A DNA stretch of 64,000 nucleotides from Leptolyngbya sp. Cla-17 (GCF_016807185.1 NZ_JAEVYN010000001.1:1300781-1364780); one strand, 5' to 3'. Counted from the first letter of the stretch, positions 35,382 through 45,373 are shown. Notes: generated by a model not told the origin, from the letters alone. Translations and numbers: made by a program.

Positions 35382-37028
35382 ATGTCTATGAATGTACTCA
35401 ATCGTTCCACCCGTCGTCGTCTACAGCAGCTTAAGCAAAACCCTAGTAGCGTATGGGAGGGCGATCGCCGCCAGTTAGCTGGATCTCAAAACTCAGATTG
35501 GATGGAACCCGGTAGCGCTCCTTCCACTGATGGAGACTGCATTCTCTGGGTGGACGGATCTCAAGGAATGGTCAGGGCAATGGATATTGTTACGCCAGAT
35601 ACGGGTTCCGAAGCGGTAGTGCGAACTCTGATTCGAGCGATGGAGCATCCCCATAATCCGGGAACGCCTGCCCGACCCAAAAAGATTGTGGTTCGCGATC
35701 GCGAACTTCAGTTTTTTTTGCGGGGTGTGTTGCAGGATCTCGATATCACCCTCGATTACATGCCTGAACTCCCGCTGATCGATGAAATTTTTCGTGGGTT
35801 CCAAGAAACAGTCAGTAATCGGCAGCCCCAATTGCCACCCGAATATGAAGCAGCCCTGACGACTAAAGTCGATGAAGTTTGGCATGATGCTCCTTGGGAA
35901 GTGCTTGCCGACCATCAAATTCTTGCAATTGAATTGAATCAATGGGACATAGGAACTCTCTATGTTTCCATCATGGGCATGTTGGGCATGGAATTTGGCG
36001 CTTTGTTTTATCGCTCACTCGATTCACTCAGGCAGTTCCGACGACGGGCAATCGATCAAAGCTCGATCGAAGAAATGCAAGCAGCCTTCTTAGGGCAAGA
36101 TTGCCTATTTATCACCTATGAAACAGCCGAGGATGATTTAGAGGACATTCCGCTGGATTTTCGGCAGCGGTCGCCCGATGAGGTTGAGCCAGTGTTTGGC
36201 AACTTGCATCCCTTAGAAGGGTTGCGATCGTTCTTATACAACGACGAAGCTGCAACACTGCTGGTCGGCTTAGAAGCTCTACATCGATTTCTTGGGCAGC
36301 ATCGCCAAAAATTTAAAAATGATGCATTCCCGCCAATCAGCAGTCGCTACAAAATTTCGCTTCCTGATGAAACCGGCGAGGACAAAACAACCCAAATTTC
36401 AGTCAAGGTAACGACACTGCCCGATTTGGCAAACGAACTACTAGATATGGAAGAAGGAGACGGGGAATCTGAATTGCCCTTTCCGGCTCTGCGAGATGAT
36501 CTAGTTCCTGAAAAGTCCTTTTTGAGTTTGGGTATGGTGCCCTGGGAAGTGTTGGAAATGCTGCGAATTGGTGGGGCATACTATCAACCCAAAGAAGAGG
36601 TCACTCAGGGTGGGGAAGGCTTACCAGTCATCATGATTCAAACATCCCGCCCTAAAGCAAAAACCTTGATTGAAGAGTTGCAAGCTGCGGGTGGTTTGCA
36701 GGGCATCTGTTTTAATCCAGGCGAAAATCCGTTGGAGGGCGATCGCTACGACATTGGCTTGCTGCAAACTGGTAATGGCGATTTGCACCTGTTTGGTGAG
36801 TTTGGTGAGACCGATCCAACGCACGCTGCCGCTCGAAAAAAATGGGATCAGCGCTGCAAAAAAACAAAAGGGGTCTGTGGGCTGATTATTGCCAAAGGAT
36901 TGACGGGTGCCGCACGGGGTAACCCGCAATTCAAGGATATGCTGGCACTGTTTGAAGCAAGCGCCATGACGACCAATGACCTAGGATTAGGAACGCTGCA
37001 ACTAACCATTGCGACGGAAGAAATGTGA
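35382..37028 (+). CDS. Large conserved cyanobacterial protein (DUF6930-like), function unknown
   Basis: 548 residues, ATG 35382 or 35388. No membrane segment. Features seen: NRSTRRRLQQLKQNP start, CILWVDGSQGMVRAMDIV, KKIVVRDRELQFFLRGVLQDLDI, an acidic middle (LDMEEGDGESELPF) and a C-terminal domain with GVCGLIIAKGLTGAARGNPQ. Similar uncharacterised proteins are widespread in cyanobacteria. I propose no function. It converges on tamB with a 58-base gap. Confidence 0.82.
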   Translation: MSMNVLNRSTRRRLQQLKQNPSSVWEGDRRQLAGSQNSDWMEPGSAPSTDGDCILWVDGSQGMVRAMDIVTPDTGSEAVVRTLIRAMEHPHNPGTPARPKKIVVRDRELQFFLRGVLQDLDITLDYMPELPLIDEIFRGFQETVSNRQPQLPPEYEAALTTKVDEVWHDAPWEVLADHQILAIELNQWDIGTLYVSIMGMLGMEFGALFYRSLDSLRQFRRRAIDQSSIEEMQAAFLGQDCLFITYETAEDDLEDIPLDFRQRSPDEVEPVFGNLHPLEGLRSFLYNDEAATLLVGLEALHRFLGQHRQKFKNDAFPPISSRYKISLPDETGEDKTTQISVKVTTLPDLANELLDMEEGDGESELPFPALRDDLVPEKSFLSLGMVPWEVLEMLRIGGAYYQPKEEVTQGGEGLPVIMIQTSRPKAKTLIEELQAAGGLQGICFNPGENPLEGDRYDIGLLQTGNGDLHLFGEFGETDPTHAAARKKWDQRCKKTKGVCGLIIAKGLTGAARGNPQFKDMLALFEASAMTTNDLGLGTLQLTIATEEM

Positions 37029-37086
37029 GGCAAAGGCAAGAAGGTTTGAGGTTTCTAAATACCTACACTCCGCACTCTGCACTTGT

Positions 37087-40000
37087 TTAAAATCTCGCCT
37101 CGTACTCGATTTGGGCGCGGGTGTCCCCTGAAAAGTCGGTGGAGCTACGGAACAAGAGGCGATCATTAATCCGATAGCGCAACCCAAACTGGGGCGCTTG
37201 ATCATTGGTTATCACTTTTAGAAGACTGACTGAAATGGTAGGAGTAATGTCAAGCGATGCTTCTGCCCCCAGCCCTAAGGTACTAGTTCTGCCCGAACTG
37301 CGTGATACATCGGTGGTGCTGGTGGGAAATAAGCGAAACTCGCTGAGTCCAAGCGCATTACCGATCGCTGTTTGAACATTCGTGAATAGGGGAGTAGACC
37401 CTGCCAGGTTGGCAATCCCTAAGAGCGTATCACCCCGTCCAAAAGTATCGATAAAGCCACCACCAATGAGCGACACAATTTCCTCCTCGCTGCGGGGTGG
37501 GCTGCTGGTGAGTTCTAGAATGTCGGACAGTTGGCTAGCGGGTCCATTCACCTCTGCACGGACGCGGATGGTTTGCAACGACCCAAAACTGGAGGCAGGA
37601 GCGGGTACATCTAAAATTTCGGAGGGAGCCAATACCAATGGCTGACGGCGGTTATTGACTTGAGCCACCAGTGCCACTAACCGGATATTCAGTTCGGGGT
37701 CAAGTTGGCGGGCTGGAGAAAATGTTGCTGTCTGGGCAAAGCCACGTTCGAGGGCAAATTGGGTTGTGAACAAGTAGAGTTGCCCTGCGGTGAGACGGAT
37801 CACGCCTTCAGGGCGGATTTCATTGAAATTGCCATTCACTGTCAGGTCTCCCTTGGCGATGAAATTGAGCAGGGGCGGCTGGACAATCGCAACGCGATCG
37901 CCCAGCGTTAACCGTAAGCCAGCAAATTCTATCCCAGTCTCAGTCCCAGCCGTTGCATCCGTGCCCGTTGAAGCTGTTAGCGTTGCCGGGTCAGACAGCG
38001 ATACTCTACCATCGCTAAGCAAAACGGTACCGCCAAGCGTGGGGTTCAGTGCCGTTCTCCCCACAATCACCTCACCATCTACACCACCCTGATAAATCCC
38101 TTTGAGATTGAGGTCAATTTGCTTCAGCGCCACGGTTAAAGGAGTGCTCCAATCCGGATCTGAAGAAGTGATTGGCCTCGATAAAGGAATCACTCCTTGG
38201 GCGGTCACACTGCCTTCGCTAAAGATGCCGGAGATTTTTTCAACCCGGATGCGATCACTATCGAACCGGGCAACTCCTGACACATTGGTTAGCGGAGCGG
38301 GTAGGGCACGCGCTTGCAGAGTGGCATCAGTCACTCTAACGATGCCTGTGGCGATCGGGTTATCCAGCGTGCCGCGCACTCGCACTTTAACTTCGCCCTT
38401 ACCGCTGACCCAACTGACTTGATTCGTCAGCACATTCAGCAGCGCTAATCCTTCGTCTTTCACGTCTAAATCGAGGCTGACTTGATTGCTCGTTGGAGCG
38501 ACGGTGGCAAATGGCAATTGAAACGGTAAGCTGCCGATCGCGGTTAAAGGTTCTTTCTCAACGACTGCCATAGTGGCAGCAAAGTCGAGCCGCGCATCGT
38601 TATAGGTAAAATTGCCCCGCGCTGCTTGAACGGGAGTTCCATTCAACACACCGTTGGCAAGGCTAAAAGAACCCACCGCTTGGGGATTGGTAAACTTGCC
38701 GGAAAGGGTCGCGGAGCCATTTAGCAATCCTTCCGTTGCCACAGGGAGGTCAACAAACCCAGTCAGAAGATCCAGGGGCAGATTCTCGACTCGTAGCTGT
38801 CCAGATTGCTCATCGCCTAGCACTCGCCCAGAGAAAGCGATGGAAGCATCGCCTGATTGCAATCGGAATGGCAGCAGCGTCAGGGCTCCATTGTCAAAGC
38901 TACCGATCGCCACGATTTTATCAGCGTTGAATCGTCCCCACTGAAACTGTTCGCCCTGGATATTGAACTTGGCATTCACTCCTGTCTTTAGCGAAGCCGC
39001 CACATCGATTGTTCCAGTAAATATTCCCTTTAAGTCTCGTAGTTCAGGCAGGGGAGACGCGGCTGCTTGAGTTTTGTTCTGAGCTTCTAGGGTTTGTAGT
39101 TCTGCCAACCGCCGGAGCTGAGTTTGAACAGGAATCAGGGTTGCATCAAAGGGAACTGTTTGCAGATCAGCCGCAGTGCCATAGACAGGAGACTGTATCC
39201 CCCGCTGAAAATCTTTCAACTCGAAAAGCTGAAGCGCCGTTAAGACATCCTGAATATTGCCCTGCTTGATAGCGATCTGAGCCTGGGCTTGAGGATCGGC
39301 AGCGAAGGGTTTAATTGTCGCGCCAATTTGAAACACAGTGTTGCCTCGGCGTAGTTGCCCTTCTGTCAACGTTGCGATGCTGTTGGCATAGTTAAGCCGT
39401 CCAGTAAATTGATCGGCACGATAGTTGCCTAGCCCTGGTTGGGCGATCGCCACGGTTCCGTTGGCAGTTTGTTGATTTAAGTTAATGGCAATGTCGCCAG
39501 TGAGGGTGCCGCTCGGAGAAAACCCTGGCAGGACGCCGGGCACTTGAATCAAGGTCAGGGGAACGTTACGCAATTCAGTGAGCAACAGTCCGCCTTGGGT
39601 GCGACCGCGCGCGATCGCTTGATCTCGCTGAATATCAAAGCCAATCGGACGATAGCGGGCATCAAGGGCAAGGGCAATGCGATCGCGATTGCCCCGCAAA
39701 TCCAGCGCCACTCCTTGTGCCACCCGCACAGGACCTTGCAAATAGGGTTCAAAGGCAACGCCATTCAGCGCAAACTGCTTCAGTGCCGCCGTGCCGTTGA
39801 CGACTGGAGCCGCAGGTGTGCCAGTGATGCGTCCTATGAAGTCTGTTCGCCCAGCATATTGAACTGCTGCGGGAACGGGAACTGCTGCATCTTTCAGGTT
39901 GTAATCGCTCAAGCGCACATTCAGATCCAGTCCTGTAATGGCAGGCGTACCTTCTACTCGCGCTGAAATCACCCCATTGGCGCTAAATCCAGTTGCTGTT

Positions 40001-41847
40001 GCTTGCTGCACCACAACTTGCTGACCATTCCACTGCACTTGAGCAGTCAGCGGCTTTTGAATCAAGGATAGTCCTTCTGACAAGAGGGCAGTTCCCTGAA
40101 CGCGAATGTCTGAAGGCTTAAACGATGTCAAGGTGCCAGAGGCATTAAATTTACCGCTGAGCAGACCTCGCAAATCAGGAGAAAACTGCGCCAACCGGAT
40201 GCCGAATAGGGTTGCCGTTCCGCGCCAGCGACCCTCAGTAACTACGCCCTGGGGAGCGACTGTGCCGCCTGCTACTTTAAACAGTGCGTTTTGCAGGGTG
40301 ATGATGCTATTGGCAATGACAACTTCTCCCGAACCTGGATAGGTGCCATTAGGCGCTTGAAAACGCGCCACAGTTTTTGTTTGATTGGCGGGACCGGAGA
40401 CTTGAACCTGAGCATTCACACGCCCGATCGCAATAGGTAGAGGTTTACCATCCCCATAAACTTGAGCGATCGCATCTCCGGGTACATTCAACACCTGTAG
40501 TGCGATCGCCACGGTTGGATTCGATTTGCCAGCCGCATCTTTTGTGGCGAGATTAATTCGTCCAGACCCAGTGACTTGTCCGCCAGCAGTGGGAGTTGCC
40601 TGCACATCTTGGATCACTAACTCTTGAGCGGCAGTATCTAACTTAAAGGCAGCAGCATAGCGGCTTAAATCGAGGCGATCGACCTTTCCAGGGGCAGTGC
40701 TTCGAGCAATACCAGTTAAAACGGGCTTTTTAATTGCGCCTGTGAGCTTCAAATTGGTTTCGATTTGCCCAACCACAGGTACGGGCGCAGTCACGTTTAG
40801 AGTTTGCAGCAAATTGGATAGGCTCGTGGGTGGTACTTTCACCGCTACGTCAAAACCTTTGTCCAAATCCAGCGTTCCACTGGCAATTCCAGTTGCCTTG
40901 CCGTAACGCCCTTCGACCCCATCCAAACGAATTTGGGTGCCGCGAAACTGTAATCTGCCCTTGGCATTGGTAAAAGGACGGGGAACACCCGGAACTGCCA
41001 TGGTGACTGCTTCAAACTCGGCTACCCCGTTAATGGGCGTTTTAGTGGTGTTGGAGCGAAGCTCGACGGTGAAGTTTCCCCCCCCGCGACCTGTATATAA
41101 ATTGAACGGTAGCCCAATTAAGCGATCAACTTCTGCCACCGCAAAATTCTTGGCACGGATGTTGAGCTTGGTATTTTGGGAGGGCAACACGGTTTCACCC
41201 GCGATCGCCACGTTGCCGCCCGTTTGCGATCGCCCAGCTAGCTCATACACAAACCGCTTGTTTTTATCTAAGATAACTGCCTTGCCGTTTACCCCCTCCA
41301 GAAAGACAGGAACGCGCTTGTTCCGGACCGGCTTCAATGGCAATAACTCGATATTTGCATCCTGCAATCGAATAGTGCCTAGTGCAATCAAGCCCTCTTC
41401 TTGCTCTTCTGCCAGTCTAGTAGTGACCCAACCTTCCTTTTCCTGATCCAAAAAAACCTTGGGCTGCTCCAACGTCACATCCAGTTCTAGCTTGCGGCTC
41501 CACAGCGATTGCCACAGGTTGAACTTAACGTCGATCGACTGCATTTCGGCACTGTCGCGGTCAGTCGCTGTTGCCGGAACTGCGGAAGCACCAAATTGGA
41601 GGCCGTTGAGGTTAATTCCCTCCAACTCGCCCACCTTCACCGGGCGATTTAAAGTTTCGCTCAAATTTTTGGCAACTATGAAAGAAAGTTCTTCATGTAG
41701 AAACCGCCAGCCCCACCAAGCGGCACCGCCCAGACCTGCTGCAAGCCCAATTCCAACAGGCAGAGCAAAGCGGCGAAAGCGACGAAAGTGAGACGGTGGT
41801 GGAGATGACGGTGTAGGGTCATTTCCTGGATTGGGTGAATTAGTCAT
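37087..41847 (-). CDS. TamB-domain envelope protein (lipid/outer membrane assembly)
   Basis: 1586 residues. A Pro-rich cytoplasmic start, a membrane helix at about 30-48 (LPVGIGLAAGLGGAAWWGW), then about 1200 residues of repetitive beta sequence with AsmA/TamB-like turns (GSGRINLATKD, VSGPANQ, GSLPFQLPFA) and a C-terminal TamB (DUF490) domain ending SSTDFSGDTRAQIEYEARF. Family knowledge: periplasm-spanning beta-taco that moves phospholipid or assists outer-membrane protein assembly; the plastid homologue is TIC236. No Omp85 gene is adjacent. It is the longest gene in the window. Confidence 0.93.
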   Translation of the reverse strand: MTNSPNPGNDPTPSSPPPSHFRRFRRFALPVGIGLAAGLGGAAWWGWRFLHEELSFIVAKNLSETLNRPVKVGELEGINLNGLQFGASAVPATATDRDSAEMQSIDVKFNLWQSLWSRKLELDVTLEQPKVFLDQEKEGWVTTRLAEEQEEGLIALGTIRLQDANIELLPLKPVRNKRVPVFLEGVNGKAVILDKNKRFVYELAGRSQTGGNVAIAGETVLPSQNTKLNIRAKNFAVAEVDRLIGLPFNLYTGRGGGNFTVELRSNTTKTPINGVAEFEAVTMAVPGVPRPFTNAKGRLQFRGTQIRLDGVEGRYGKATGIASGTLDLDKGFDVAVKVPPTSLSNLLQTLNVTAPVPVVGQIETNLKLTGAIKKPVLTGIARSTAPGKVDRLDLSRYAAAFKLDTAAQELVIQDVQATPTAGGQVTGSGRINLATKDAAGKSNPTVAIALQVLNVPGDAIAQVYGDGKPLPIAIGRVNAQVQVSGPANQTKTVARFQAPNGTYPGSGEVVIANSIITLQNALFKVAGGTVAPQGVVTEGRWRGTATLFGIRLAQFSPDLRGLLSGKFNASGTLTSFKPSDIRVQGTALLSEGLSLIQKPLTAQVQWNGQQVVVQQATATGFSANGVISARVEGTPAITGLDLNVRLSDYNLKDAAVPVPAAVQYAGRTDFIGRITGTPAAPVVNGTAALKQFALNGVAFEPYLQGPVRVAQGVALDLRGNRDRIALALDARYRPIGFDIQRDQAIARGRTQGGLLLTELRNVPLTLIQVPGVLPGFSPSGTLTGDIAINLNQQTANGTVAIAQPGLGNYRADQFTGRLNYANSIATLTEGQLRRGNTVFQIGATIKPFAADPQAQAQIAIKQGNIQDVLTALQLFELKDFQRGIQSPVYGTAADLQTVPFDATLIPVQTQLRRLAELQTLEAQNKTQAAASPLPELRDLKGIFTGTIDVAASLKTGVNAKFNIQGEQFQWGRFNADKIVAIGSFDNGALTLLPFRLQSGDASIAFSGRVLGDEQSGQLRVENLPLDLLTGFVDLPVATEGLLNGSATLSGKFTNPQAVGSFSLANGVLNGTPVQAARGNFTYNDARLDFAATMAVVEKEPLTAIGSLPFQLPFATVAPTSNQVSLDLDVKDEGLALLNVLTNQVSWVSGKGEVKVRVRGTLDNPIATGIVRVTDATLQARALPAPLTNVSGVARFDSDRIRVEKISGIFSEGSVTAQGVIPLSRPITSSDPDWSTPLTVALKQIDLNLKGIYQGGVDGEVIVGRTALNPTLGGTVLLSDGRVSLSDPATLTASTGTDATAGTETGIEFAGLRLTLGDRVAIVQPPLLNFIAKGDLTVNGNFNEIRPEGVIRLTAGQLYLFTTQFALERGFAQTATFSPARQLDPELNIRLVALVAQVNNRRQPLVLAPSEILDVPAPASSFGSLQTIRVRAEVNGPASQLSDILELTSSPPRSEEEIVSLIGGGFIDTFGRGDTLLGIANLAGSTPLFTNVQTAIGNALGLSEFRLFPTSTTDVSRSSGRTSTLGLGAEASLDITPTISVSLLKVITNDQAPQFGLRYRINDRLLFRSSTDFSGDTRAQIEYEARF

Positions 41848-41968
41848 TTCCTGGGGCTTGGAAGACAGGTTTGCTAAAAATATACCGTCTACACTACTGG
41901 TTCTTGTGTCACAGTCAAGCTTAATTTAGACAGTCTGCTAATCGGCTCTCTTCCTTTTCTTTTTTCTT

Positions 41969-42400
41969 TCACTCCTTGCTTAATCGCTTGAGGTAATCCC
42001 AACCGCGCTGGGGCCATACATGCGATCGCCCGGTTTTTTCGGCAATCCACTGAGCAACCTTGGGTCCCGACCAGTCGCCACCATCCGGAGCAGGCTCCCG
42101 CAAAAGTTTCTGAAGTTCTTGCTGTTGGTCATCGGTCAATAGCGATCGCGCGGAAGAGTGGCGTTGTTGCTGGCGATTTTTTATCGCATCAGGTCCGGCG
42201 TGGTTATATCGCCGAATGATTTCCTTGGCATAGTCATAGTTGAGATCCACGGCTTGGGCCGCCTGTTTTATGGTCCAATCTTGAGCAACTAAGTGCAACA
42301 GTTGCCATCGACGTACTTCCGAAATGTCATCTGCTTGGCGGTAGCGGGTTTTTAGCTCATCGACCGTCAGATGGGTTTGGAGTTCTGCTTTCGGTGGCAT
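41969..42400 (-). CDS. Stand-alone helix-turn-helix protein, transposase-derived
   Basis: 143 residues. The N-terminal half has a helix-turn-helix (LLHLVAQDWTIKQAAQAVDLNYDYAKEIIRRYNHAG); the second half is a winged-helix segment (WSGPKVAQWIAEKTGRSHVWPQRGWDYLKRL). This is the DNA-binding half of IS630-type transposases, but it ends cleanly with no DDE half downstream and no inverted repeats seen. It may be domesticated or a remnant. Not closely similar to the IS630 copy at 8751. Confidence 0.75.
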   Translation of the reverse strand: MPPKAELQTHLTVDELKTRYRQADDISEVRRWQLLHLVAQDWTIKQAAQAVDLNYDYAKEIIRRYNHAGPDAIKNRQQQRHSSARSLLTDDQQQELQKLLREPAPDGGDWSGPKVAQWIAEKTGRSHVWPQRGWDYLKRLSKE

Positions 42401-42432
42401 TCCTCATCATTAGGCGTCAGGGGTTACAGTTT

Positions 42433-42471
42433 GGAGTGCGGAGTTAAAATTTTCGGAGTGCCGAGTTAAAA
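42433..42471. repeat. Direct repeats GGAGTGCSGAGTTAAAA, two copies
   Basis: GGAGTGCGGAGTTAAAA (42433-42449) and GGAGTGCCGAGTTAAAA (42455-42471) differ at one base. The complementary core ACTCCGCACTC also occurs near 37067. Simple intergenic repeats of unknown role. Confidence 0.8.
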
Positions 42472-42550
42472 GTTTTGATTTGAGAATGGGGAGTTTTAAG
42501 TTTTGTTTGCGTAGCGTTTTCGCAAAGAATATTTCGAGTTGATATACTTT

Positions 42551-42578
42551 CTCAGCACCTCGCACTCAGCACCTCGCA
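42551..42578. repeat. Perfect 14-bp tandem duplication
   Basis: CTCAGCACCTCGCA occurs twice head to tail (42551-42564, 42565-42578), immediately 3' of the small secreted-protein ORF. Probably slippage. Confidence 0.9.
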
Positions 42579-42580
42579 CT

Positions 42581-42841
42581 CTACAGGAGATATTTTGGTT
42601 GGGCAATCGAATAGTAAGCGTAGTGATAGGTGGGGGCATTGCTGCGATAGGCGCGATCGAGGTCGGGAAGTTGCAGACGGCGATCGCTATAGGACGTGTC
42701 GTCGTAGCTGTAAGACCAGGAGGAGCCATAATCATAATTGGCCTCATAATCGGCGGCTTGGCTGGGTTGGCTAAAAACAGCGGTGACTCCCAACGCGATC
42801 GCGGTTGCTGAGAAAATGGGGGAAATCGACTCAGGCTTCAT
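42581..42841 (-). CDS. Small exported Tyr-rich protein, hypothetical
   Basis: 86 residues. Residues 1-29 look like a Sec signal peptide (hydrophobic ATAIALGVTAVF, cleavage after QAA). The mature part is rich in Tyr, Ser and Asp (YDYGSSWSYSYDDTSYSDRR). No clear ribosome site upstream, so expression is uncertain. An overlapping frame on the other strand is less convincing. No family recognised. Confidence 0.5.
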   Translation of the reverse strand: MKPESISPIFSATAIALGVTAVFSQPSQAADYEANYDYGSSWSYSYDDTSYSDRRLQLPDLDRAYRSNAPTYHYAYYSIAQPKYLL

Positions 42842-42952
42842 AGCAGCGTTTAACTCAGTGCAAAGGTTGTTTCATTTATCTAGTTTTTTTGAAATAGTCC
42901 GGATGAAATCAACTGTGCTGCGGAAAATATTTCGGCTTTTTTCTAGGTCCGC

Positions 42953-43459
42953 ATGACGCAACACAAACCAGATATTGGGTTCATTCCAACACCGCCAGCA
43001 GTGATAGAGGGAATGCTGGAGCTACTCCAAGTGACTTCCCAAGATGTGGTGTATGATTTGGGCTGCGGAGACGGACGCATTTTAATCACGGCGGCTCAGC
43101 GGTTTGGGGCACACGGAGTCGGCATTGATGTAGACCCCAATCGCATTCAGGCGGCAACTGCCAACGCGATCGCCGCTGGAGTGAGCGATCGTGTTACCTT
43201 TCATCACCAAAACCTATATGAAAGTGACTTTAGCCCCGCAACCATTGTTATTCTTTATCTACTGACCCATCTCAACCTCAAACTCAAACCCCAACTATTC
43301 CAGCAGCTTAAGCCGGGCACTCGCATTGTGTCCCACGATTTTGACATGGGCAACTGGACTCCAGATCAAGTGATTCAAATCCCAATCGAGGCTGATGAAA
43401 TCGCTACCCTTTACTACTGGGTGATGCCTGATTACTCAGTCATAGGTGATCAGTTTTGA
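42953..43459 (+). CDS. Class I SAM-dependent methyltransferase
   Basis: 168 residues. Motif I VVYDLGCGDGRILITAAQRFGAHGVGID, motif II-like region NLYESDF, and HDFDMGNW. Short for a methyltransferase, with little substrate-binding sequence. Substrate unknown. Located 99 bases upstream of sds on the same strand. Confidence 0.85.
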   Translation: MTQHKPDIGFIPTPPAVIEGMLELLQVTSQDVVYDLGCGDGRILITAAQRFGAHGVGIDVDPNRIQAATANAIAAGVSDRVTFHHQNLYESDFSPATIVILYLLTHLNLKLKPQLFQQLKPGTRIVSHDFDMGNWTPDQVIQIPIEADEIATLYYWVMPDYSVIGDQF

Positions 43460-43558
43460 ATCTTTCGGAAGGGGACTGCGTAAATAAGAGTCTGTTGTGA
43501 GTAAAATGAGGACAGAATACTTAAAGTTTCGTAACTTAATCCTCAGAGTCGCACGTTC

Positions 43559-44530
43559 ATGACTCCAGCTACTTCTCTTTTTTCTCCCGTTGAAGATGAC
43601 CTTGATTTACTCACGGAAAATCTAAAGAACCTAATTGGTGCCCGCCACCCAATTTTATATGCTGCCGCAGAACACCTCTTTGGAGCAAGGGGAAAGCGCG
43701 TTAGACCTGCGATCGTTCTATTAGTGTCAAAAGCAACCATACCAGGACACGAGCTAACTCCCCGCCATCGACGGCTGGCGGAAATTACTGAAATGATTCA
43801 TACCGCCAGTTTGGTTCATGATGATGTGGTTGACGAATCAGATCTGCGTCGTGGAGTGCCCACCGTCCACAGCAGTTTTGGCAACCGGATTGCGGTGCTG
43901 GCTGGAGACTTCTTGTTTGCTCAATCTTCCTGGTATCTGGCAAATCTAGACAACTTGGAAGTTGTAAAGCTGCTCTCTCAAGTGATTATGGATTTGGCAG
44001 AAGGCGAAATTCAGCAGGGCTTAAATCGCTTTTCTACAAATCTTTCGATCGAAGCTTACTTAGAGAAAAGCTATTACAAAACAGCTAGCTTACTTGCCAA
44101 CAGTTCAAAGGCAGCAGCAGTACTGAGTGATGTTTCCCCTAGTTTGACCGAAGCGCTGTATGGCTATGGTCGGCACATTGGGTTAGCTTTTCAAATTGTG
44201 GACGACATTCTAGATTTCACTGGTTCTACCGAAGAGTTAGGTAAACCAGCTGGCTCAGACCTAAAGGATGGTAATTTAACGGCTCCAGTGCTGTATGCGT
44301 TAGAGGAAAAGCCGTCTTTGGAGGTGTTGATTGAACGGGAGTTTGCTCAACCAGGAGACCTGGAGCAGGCGATCGCCTTTGTGAGAAGCAGTCAAGGCAT
44401 TGAGCGATCGCGCGCGCTTGCTAAACAACACTCCAAAAGTGCGATCGCCTGCTTAGAAGAATTGCCCCCTTCTGCCTCTCGCCAAGTCTTAGTAAAGCTG
44501 GCAGACTACGTTTTGAGTCGCCTGTATTAA
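43559..44530 (+). CDS. sds: Long-chain polyprenyl (solanesyl-type) diphosphate synthase
   Basis: 323 residues. Trans-prenyltransferase motifs: GKRVRPAIVLL, first Asp-rich DDVVD (in VHDDVVDESDLRRG), GDFLFAQSSWYLA and second Asp-rich DDILD (FQIVDDILDFTG). Small residues before the first Asp motif suit a long product. In cyanobacteria this enzyme makes the C45 tail of plastoquinone from IPP and FPP/GGPP. Its precursors come from the MEP pathway (ispG at 10210). Confidence 0.94.
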   Translation: MTPATSLFSPVEDDLDLLTENLKNLIGARHPILYAAAEHLFGARGKRVRPAIVLLVSKATIPGHELTPRHRRLAEITEMIHTASLVHDDVVDESDLRRGVPTVHSSFGNRIAVLAGDFLFAQSSWYLANLDNLEVVKLLSQVIMDLAEGEIQQGLNRFSTNLSIEAYLEKSYYKTASLLANSSKAAAVLSDVSPSLTEALYGYGRHIGLAFQIVDDILDFTGSTEELGKPAGSDLKDGNLTAPVLYALEEKPSLEVLIEREFAQPGDLEQAIAFVRSSQGIERSRALAKQHSKSAIACLEELPPSASRQVLVKLADYVLSRLY

Positions 44531-44625
44531 CTAGCACAAACGACCGCAACAGATGTCGATATGTTCGATGAGGTTATTCGACCCAGAGCGGTGATTGGTT
44601 AACTGTTTAGCTCGTTTGTTCGTTT

Positions 44626-44672
44626 AACTGCATCAAATTTGATTACTTTTGCTGATCAAATTTGATGCAGTT
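44626..44672. repeat. Perfect 18-bp inverted repeat downstream of sds
   Basis: AACTGCATCAAATTTGAT (44626-44643) and ATCAAATTTGATGCAGTT (44655-44672) are exact reverse complements separated by 11 bases. Each arm contains the 12-base palindrome ATCAAATTTGAT. There is no U run, so this is more likely a protein-binding or bidirectional stop structure than a standard terminator. Confidence 0.85.
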
Positions 44673-45356
44673 TGAGTATAAGTAGAAACTGGTCAGGCAG
44701 AGAAAATCAATATATTTTTCTTATGATTTAATTTTATGGGGACGTTGTTTTATTTACGTCGCTAAAATTTTTCTCCGGGAAAACCCGTGCAAGAAAATGG
44801 AAATAGAATGGGCGATCGCCTTGTCCTGAAAGGCTTTTCCTCTTGGTTGAAAATTCTTGATTTTCTTAATTGAAGAACCAAAAGATACATCTGTCTGATA
44901 GGAAGTAGCAGCTGCTCAGTTTGAAACATCCTGTCTTTTTGATAAGTTGTGTTAAAGTTTTGGCATCGTAGTTTAACTTCTCTTAGAGCCTCACCCAATC
45001 TACCATTTGTTGAAGATGTTGTTTATACATCTCTTCTAGTAATGCTGATTTAGCCTGAAGAAATCTAACCACTTGACATTGATTTGAATCAGTTAAATGC
45101 GGCTCTCTTTTAATTATTTAATTCAGTTGTTTGAGATTCGGAGTATTTTGCTCCATTCTCTTTTCATCTCATGGCTATTCTTTTGTCTACAATTCTCGCC
45201 CTAGTAAGTCGGTTTGAATTTATTCTCTTGCATAGAATACGGGTATTTTTATTTTTCTAACAAGCCGCTTTTGATATGGCTTTGATATTTCTCAGTTTAT
45301 TTCTCCAGGATGATGAGCGGTCTAAAGGTAGAGCTTTATAGTCGAATACATTATGT

Positions 45357-45373
45357 ATACAACTAGGTTGTAT
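45357..45373. promoter_or_regulatory. Operator-like palindrome ATACAAC-TAG-GTTGTAT
   Basis: Seven-base perfect arms with a three-base spacer, about 134 bases upstream of the glycosyltransferase start. It looks like a dimeric regulator site; the regulator is not known. Confidence 0.4.

Noticed and set aside
42539..42811. 90-codon plus-strand frame with hydrophobic Ile/Gly-rich sequence
   Set aside because: It is the antisense of the small exported protein, and its hydrophobic runs come from that gene's codons and the repeats.
44762..44998. 78-codon minus-strand frame in the gene-poor region
   Set aside because: No ribosome site, no motif, composition like the surrounding spacer.
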